Source: JAAYJM01 sp964498585 (GTDB lineage: Bacteria > Bacteroidota > Ignavibacteria > Kapaibacteriales > UBA2268). From it: a stretch of 64,000 bases of DNA. The stretch covers positions 1 to 64,000 of the forward strand of contig CAZCHH010000004.1 of NCBI GenBank assembly GCA_964498585.1. The letters are read 5' to 3'. The notes beneath the pieces were generated by a model. The model was not told the origin of the DNA and did no database searches. It saw only the letters and a list, made by a program, of their open reading frames with translations. Of this stretch, positions 61,774 to 64,000 are shown piece by piece. Within the stretch, counting starts at the first letter, position 1, and every line of letters starts with the position of its first letter. A program made the position numbers and the translations under genes.

Positions 61774-61809
61774 TAATTGTATTTTATACATTTATAGAAA
61801 AAATATTTG

Positions 61810-63636
61810 ATGACATTTCAAGAAGCGGGAATTTCTCCCGAATTAACCAAGGCAATAGAAGAACTAGGTTTTACCAAATTGATGCCCGTCCAAGAAAAAG
61901 TAATCCCACTACTCCTCCAAAAAGATACCGACATAATTGCATTAGCCCAAACAGGCACAGGCAAAACAGCAGCTTATGGATTGCCTGTTATTCAAAAAAC
62001 TGACATATTAACAAATAATGTGCAAACTTTGGTGCTAAGCCCAACGCGAGAGCTTTGCATCCAAATTGCTGACGATTTGAACCAATATTCTAAATATATT
62101 GATGATTTAAGAATAGTACCGGTTTATGGTGGAGCAAGCATAGAAACCCAAATGAAAGCATTGAAAAGAGGAGCGCACATAGTTGTTGCTACTCCGGGTA
62201 GATTAATTGATATGCTTAAAAGGCGTGCTTTAAAACTTGATACTGTGGATAAAGTGGTTTTAGATGAAGCAGACGAAATGCTGAATATGGGCTTCGAAGA
62301 AAGTATTGAAGAAATTTTAAGTAAAGTTCCTGAAGAACGTAATACTTTGCTCTTTTCTGCTACAATGCCGCCAGAGATAGCAAGAATAGCTCAGAAATAT
62401 ATGAATAAACCAGTTGAAGTAACAATTGGGCATAAAAATGCTGGTGCTGAAAACATTAAACACGTTTGCTATACCGTTCACCAGAAAGATAAATATCTGA
62501 CACTTAAACGAATCGCTGATTACTATCCAAATATTTACGGTATTGTATTTTGCAGAACCCGAAAAGACACTCAGGAAGTAGCCGATAATTTAATTTCAGA
62601 CGGATACAATGCTGAGCCGCTTCATGGCGATTTATCTCAGGCACAAAGAGATGCCGTTATGGCGAAATTCAGAAGTAAGAAATTAAATTTGCTTGTTGCT
62701 ACTGACGTTGCAGCCCGTGGCATTGACGTTGACGACCTTACTCATATTATAAATTACAGTTTGCCTGAAGATAACGATGGATATACTCACCGCAGTGGCA
62801 GAACTGGTCGCGCCGGAAAAACTGGTATTTCAATTGCAATTATCAATATGAAGGAGAAATTTCGTATTAGAATGATTGAAAAAAGAATTGGCAAACAGTT
62901 TGTTTGGGAAAGAGTTCCAAATGGTAAAGAAGTTTGTGAAAAGCAGCTTTTTCATTTAATTGATAAAATTGAGCATATTGAAATTGAACATAGCGAAATA
63001 GAGCCATTCCTTAATTTAATTTATAAGAAATTCAGTTGGTTAGAAAAGGAAGACATAATTCAACGCTTTGTTTCTGTTGAATTTAACAGGTTTTTGCAAT
63101 ACTATAAAAATGCTAAAGATTTGAACGAAATTGAAGTTAATGAGCCAAGAAAATCTGATAGAAAGAGTAAAAGAGGAGAATATGAATCGAATAGCAAAGG
63201 CAGTAAAAAAGAAAGAAAAAACGGAGATTTTGATGGTGATTATACAAAGCTGTTTATAAATATTGGTAGAACTGATGGGATTTATCCTAATAATTTGATT
63301 GAAATGCTAAATAAATATAATAAAGGTGTAAAATTCAAAATCGGTAAAATTGATATTGAAAAGAATTATACTCTTTTCGATATTGACAGTGATAATTCTG
63401 AAAAAATCATAAGTAAAACTAATGGGATTGAATATGATGGACGGAAAATTATAGTCAAAGAAGATGGATTGCAAGAAAAAATTATAGAAAAAGTAGATAA
63501 AAAAAATAGTATTTCGGCTAAAGATGATAAGCGAAGAAACAAAAGGGATTTTTTTAATATTGAAGGAAAAAAAAGTAATAAAAAAGAATTTACTAAAGTA
63601 AAAGATAAAAAAAGAAGCAGCAGTAAAAAATTCTAA
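61810..63636 (+). CDS. DEAD-box RNA helicase with DbpA-type RNA-binding domain
   Basis: 608 residues, CsdA/DeaD-like. Helicase motifs: AQTGTGKT at 46-53, PTRELC, VLDEADEML, FSATMP, VATDVAARGIDVDD and HRSGRTGRAGKTG. A ~70-residue middle part follows, then a Lys/Ser-rich linker, a DbpA-like RNA-binding domain (about 470-545: KLFINIGRTDGIYPNNLIEM, GKIDIEKNYTLFDID) and a basic tail (KDKKRSSSKKF). It likely remodels rRNA or structured mRNA in ribosome assembly or cold growth. ATG 61810 is preferred over the adjacent TTG at 61807. Confidence 0.93.
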   Translation: MTFQEAGISPELTKAIEELGFTKLMPVQEKVIPLLLQKDTDIIALAQTGTGKTAAYGLPVIQKTDILTNNVQTLVLSPTRELCIQIADDLNQYSKYIDDLRIVPVYGGASIETQMKALKRGAHIVVATPGRLIDMLKRRALKLDTVDKVVLDEADEMLNMGFEESIEEILSKVPEERNTLLFSATMPPEIARIAQKYMNKPVEVTIGHKNAGAENIKHVCYTVHQKDKYLTLKRIADYYPNIYGIVFCRTRKDTQEVADNLISDGYNAEPLHGDLSQAQRDAVMAKFRSKKLNLLVATDVAARGIDVDDLTHIINYSLPEDNDGYTHRSGRTGRAGKTGISIAIINMKEKFRIRMIEKRIGKQFVWERVPNGKEVCEKQLFHLIDKIEHIEIEHSEIEPFLNLIYKKFSWLEKEDIIQRFVSVEFNRFLQYYKNAKDLNEIEVNEPRKSDRKSKRGEYESNSKGSKKERKNGDFDGDYTKLFINIGRTDGIYPNNLIEMLNKYNKGVKFKIGKIDIEKNYTLFDIDSDNSEKIISKTNGIEYDGRKIIVKEDGLQEKIIEKVDKKNSISAKDDKRRNKRDFFNIEGKKSNKKEFTKVKDKKRSSSKKF

Positions 63637-63671
63637 TAGGTGTAAATTATATTTAAAGAAAAAAATAAATT

Positions 63672-63712
63672 TTCCCTATCTTTTCAAGAAAGAAAAATGA
63701 TTAGATAGGGAA
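63672..63712. terminator. Terminator hairpin between convergent genes
   Basis: TTCCCTATC / GATAGGGAA, a 9-bp stem with a long A/T-rich loop (~23 nt), 36 bp after the helicase stop and 12 bp before the end of the opposing gene. Confidence 0.5.
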
Positions 63713-63724
63713 GAAGTATTGTAT

Positions 63725-64000
63725 TTATTTAAATGGATTTTTTATATCTTTTACAATTACAGTAAAACTACTTTCTGAAGATTTGGTATAATCCGGAACA
63801 ATGCTGACCTTACCTTTAAACCAGTTTATATTTTCAATATAAGATTTTAAATTATTTACTCTTGAATCCACAACAGAATGAGTATAGCTTGATTTAGTTT
63901 TTGATTTGCTTTTTGATTTGCTTTTACTTTTTTTATCAGAAGATTTTTTGGGATTATTATCTTCTGTGTCAGAATTAGCAGAAATGACAAAATCAAAAGT
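63725..64000 (-). CDS. Partial gene, Lys/Ser-rich linker and unknown C-terminal domain
   Basis: The last 91 codons of a minus-strand gene that runs off the window; no start is visible. The visible part begins TFDFVISANSDTEDNNPKKS, passes through a SKSKSKSKSKTK linker and ends in a ~50-residue strand-rich piece (NNLKSYIENINWFKGKVSIV and FTVIVKDIKNPFK). Too little is seen to name a family. The basic linker suggests a nucleic-acid-associated or modular protein. Confidence 0.6.
   Translation of the reverse strand, partial: TFDFVISANSDTEDNNPKKSSDKKSKSKSKSKSKTKSSYTHSVVDSRVNNLKSYIENINWFKGKVSIVPDYTKSSESSFTVIVKDIKNPFK

Larger units (their letters stand above)
61107..61809. other. 700-bp intergenic mosaic of dispersed repeats
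   Basis: No gene. In order it shows a GTCATTCTGAAGCGTAGCGA AGAATCC arm (61118), the 15-bp AGTCATCCGATGACT hairpin (61229), an ATTATTGTAGAAATTTTTTT piece related to 57784 (61290), GATGGAC...GTCCATC (61381-61412), a GTAGAGACAG/CTGTCTCTAC hairpin (61429-61457), ACTCCTACGGAGT-type palindromes (near 61550), a TAAAGTCAGAAG hairpin (61683) and the helicase promoter. Confidence 0.6.

Noticed and set aside
1..64000. tRNA, rRNA, integrase or transposase genes
   Set aside because: I looked for T-loop-like GGTTCGA patterns, recombinase motifs and transposase frames and saw none that hold up.

Overview
The window looks like a scaffold piece from a low-GC member of the Bacteroidota/Ignavibacteriota (FCB) group. 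The evidence is type IX secretion C-terminal domains on secreted proteins, promoters of the Bacteroidota type (TAnnTTTG -7 box), A-rich leaders with no clear Shine-Dalgarno, a DUF2723 glycosyltransferase-like membrane protein and a TPR/AraC hybrid regulator. A HydF homologue points to [FeFe]-hydrogenase and an anaerobic or facultative life. Three 100-N gaps (3495-3594, 41354-41453, 47515-47614) all lie inside tandem repeats, so their true length is unknown. No rRNA, tRNA, CRISPR array, transposase or integrase was seen.

Layout. 0.1-3.3 kb: a DUF6398 protein and an overlapping sigma factor / membrane protein / lipoprotein operon. 3.4-5.2 kb: AT-rich 68-bp tandem repeats and a tandem pair of paralogues, one ending in an SSB-like acidic tail. 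5.3-7.6 kb: topA. 8-19.5 kb: an accessory defence-type island between topA and leuS. It holds two nearly identical BRO-N genes bracketing a DprA-like gene and a RecQ-phosphoribosyltransferase fusion, a PIN toxin-antitoxin pair, a controller-regulated type II restriction-modification (R-M) system with an Hpy99I-like HNH nuclease, and a second adenine methylase. A duplicated segment carrying an antitoxin start, a promoter and a small orphan gene brackets the R-M part. Six copies of one ~45-bp promoter cassette precede the minus-strand genes or gene remnants of this island.

19.9-26.4 kb: leuS, then a glycosyltransferase/DUF2723 pair. 27.4-45.2 kb: mainly exported proteins (lamin-tail/Ig giant, BNR propeller, Ig-repeat array, a GWN-type C-terminal domain shared by two proteins) with mrdA, trxB and proS among them. 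45.4-52.5 kb: a frameshifted TPR-AraC regulator, a 21-bp minisatellite, an ABC exporter, ispD, a dCMP-deaminase-like gene and hydF. 52.9-56.3 kb: an AlwI/BspD6I-type restriction gene with two overlapping methylases. 56.6-64 kb: Cdd1-like and thioredoxin-like proteins, a PhoU-like/PiT phosphate operon, a YchF-like gene broken by an in-frame TAA, a DEAD-box helicase and a partial gene at the edge.

Intergenic spaces are unusually rich in dispersed inverted repeats: a GTCATTCTGA...AGAATC family, AGTCAT...ATGACT hairpins, a GGAGGGG/CCCCTCC family, and a 26-bp motif shared by the two defence regions. Three genes are interrupted, two by in-frame TAA codons and one by a homopolymer frameshift.
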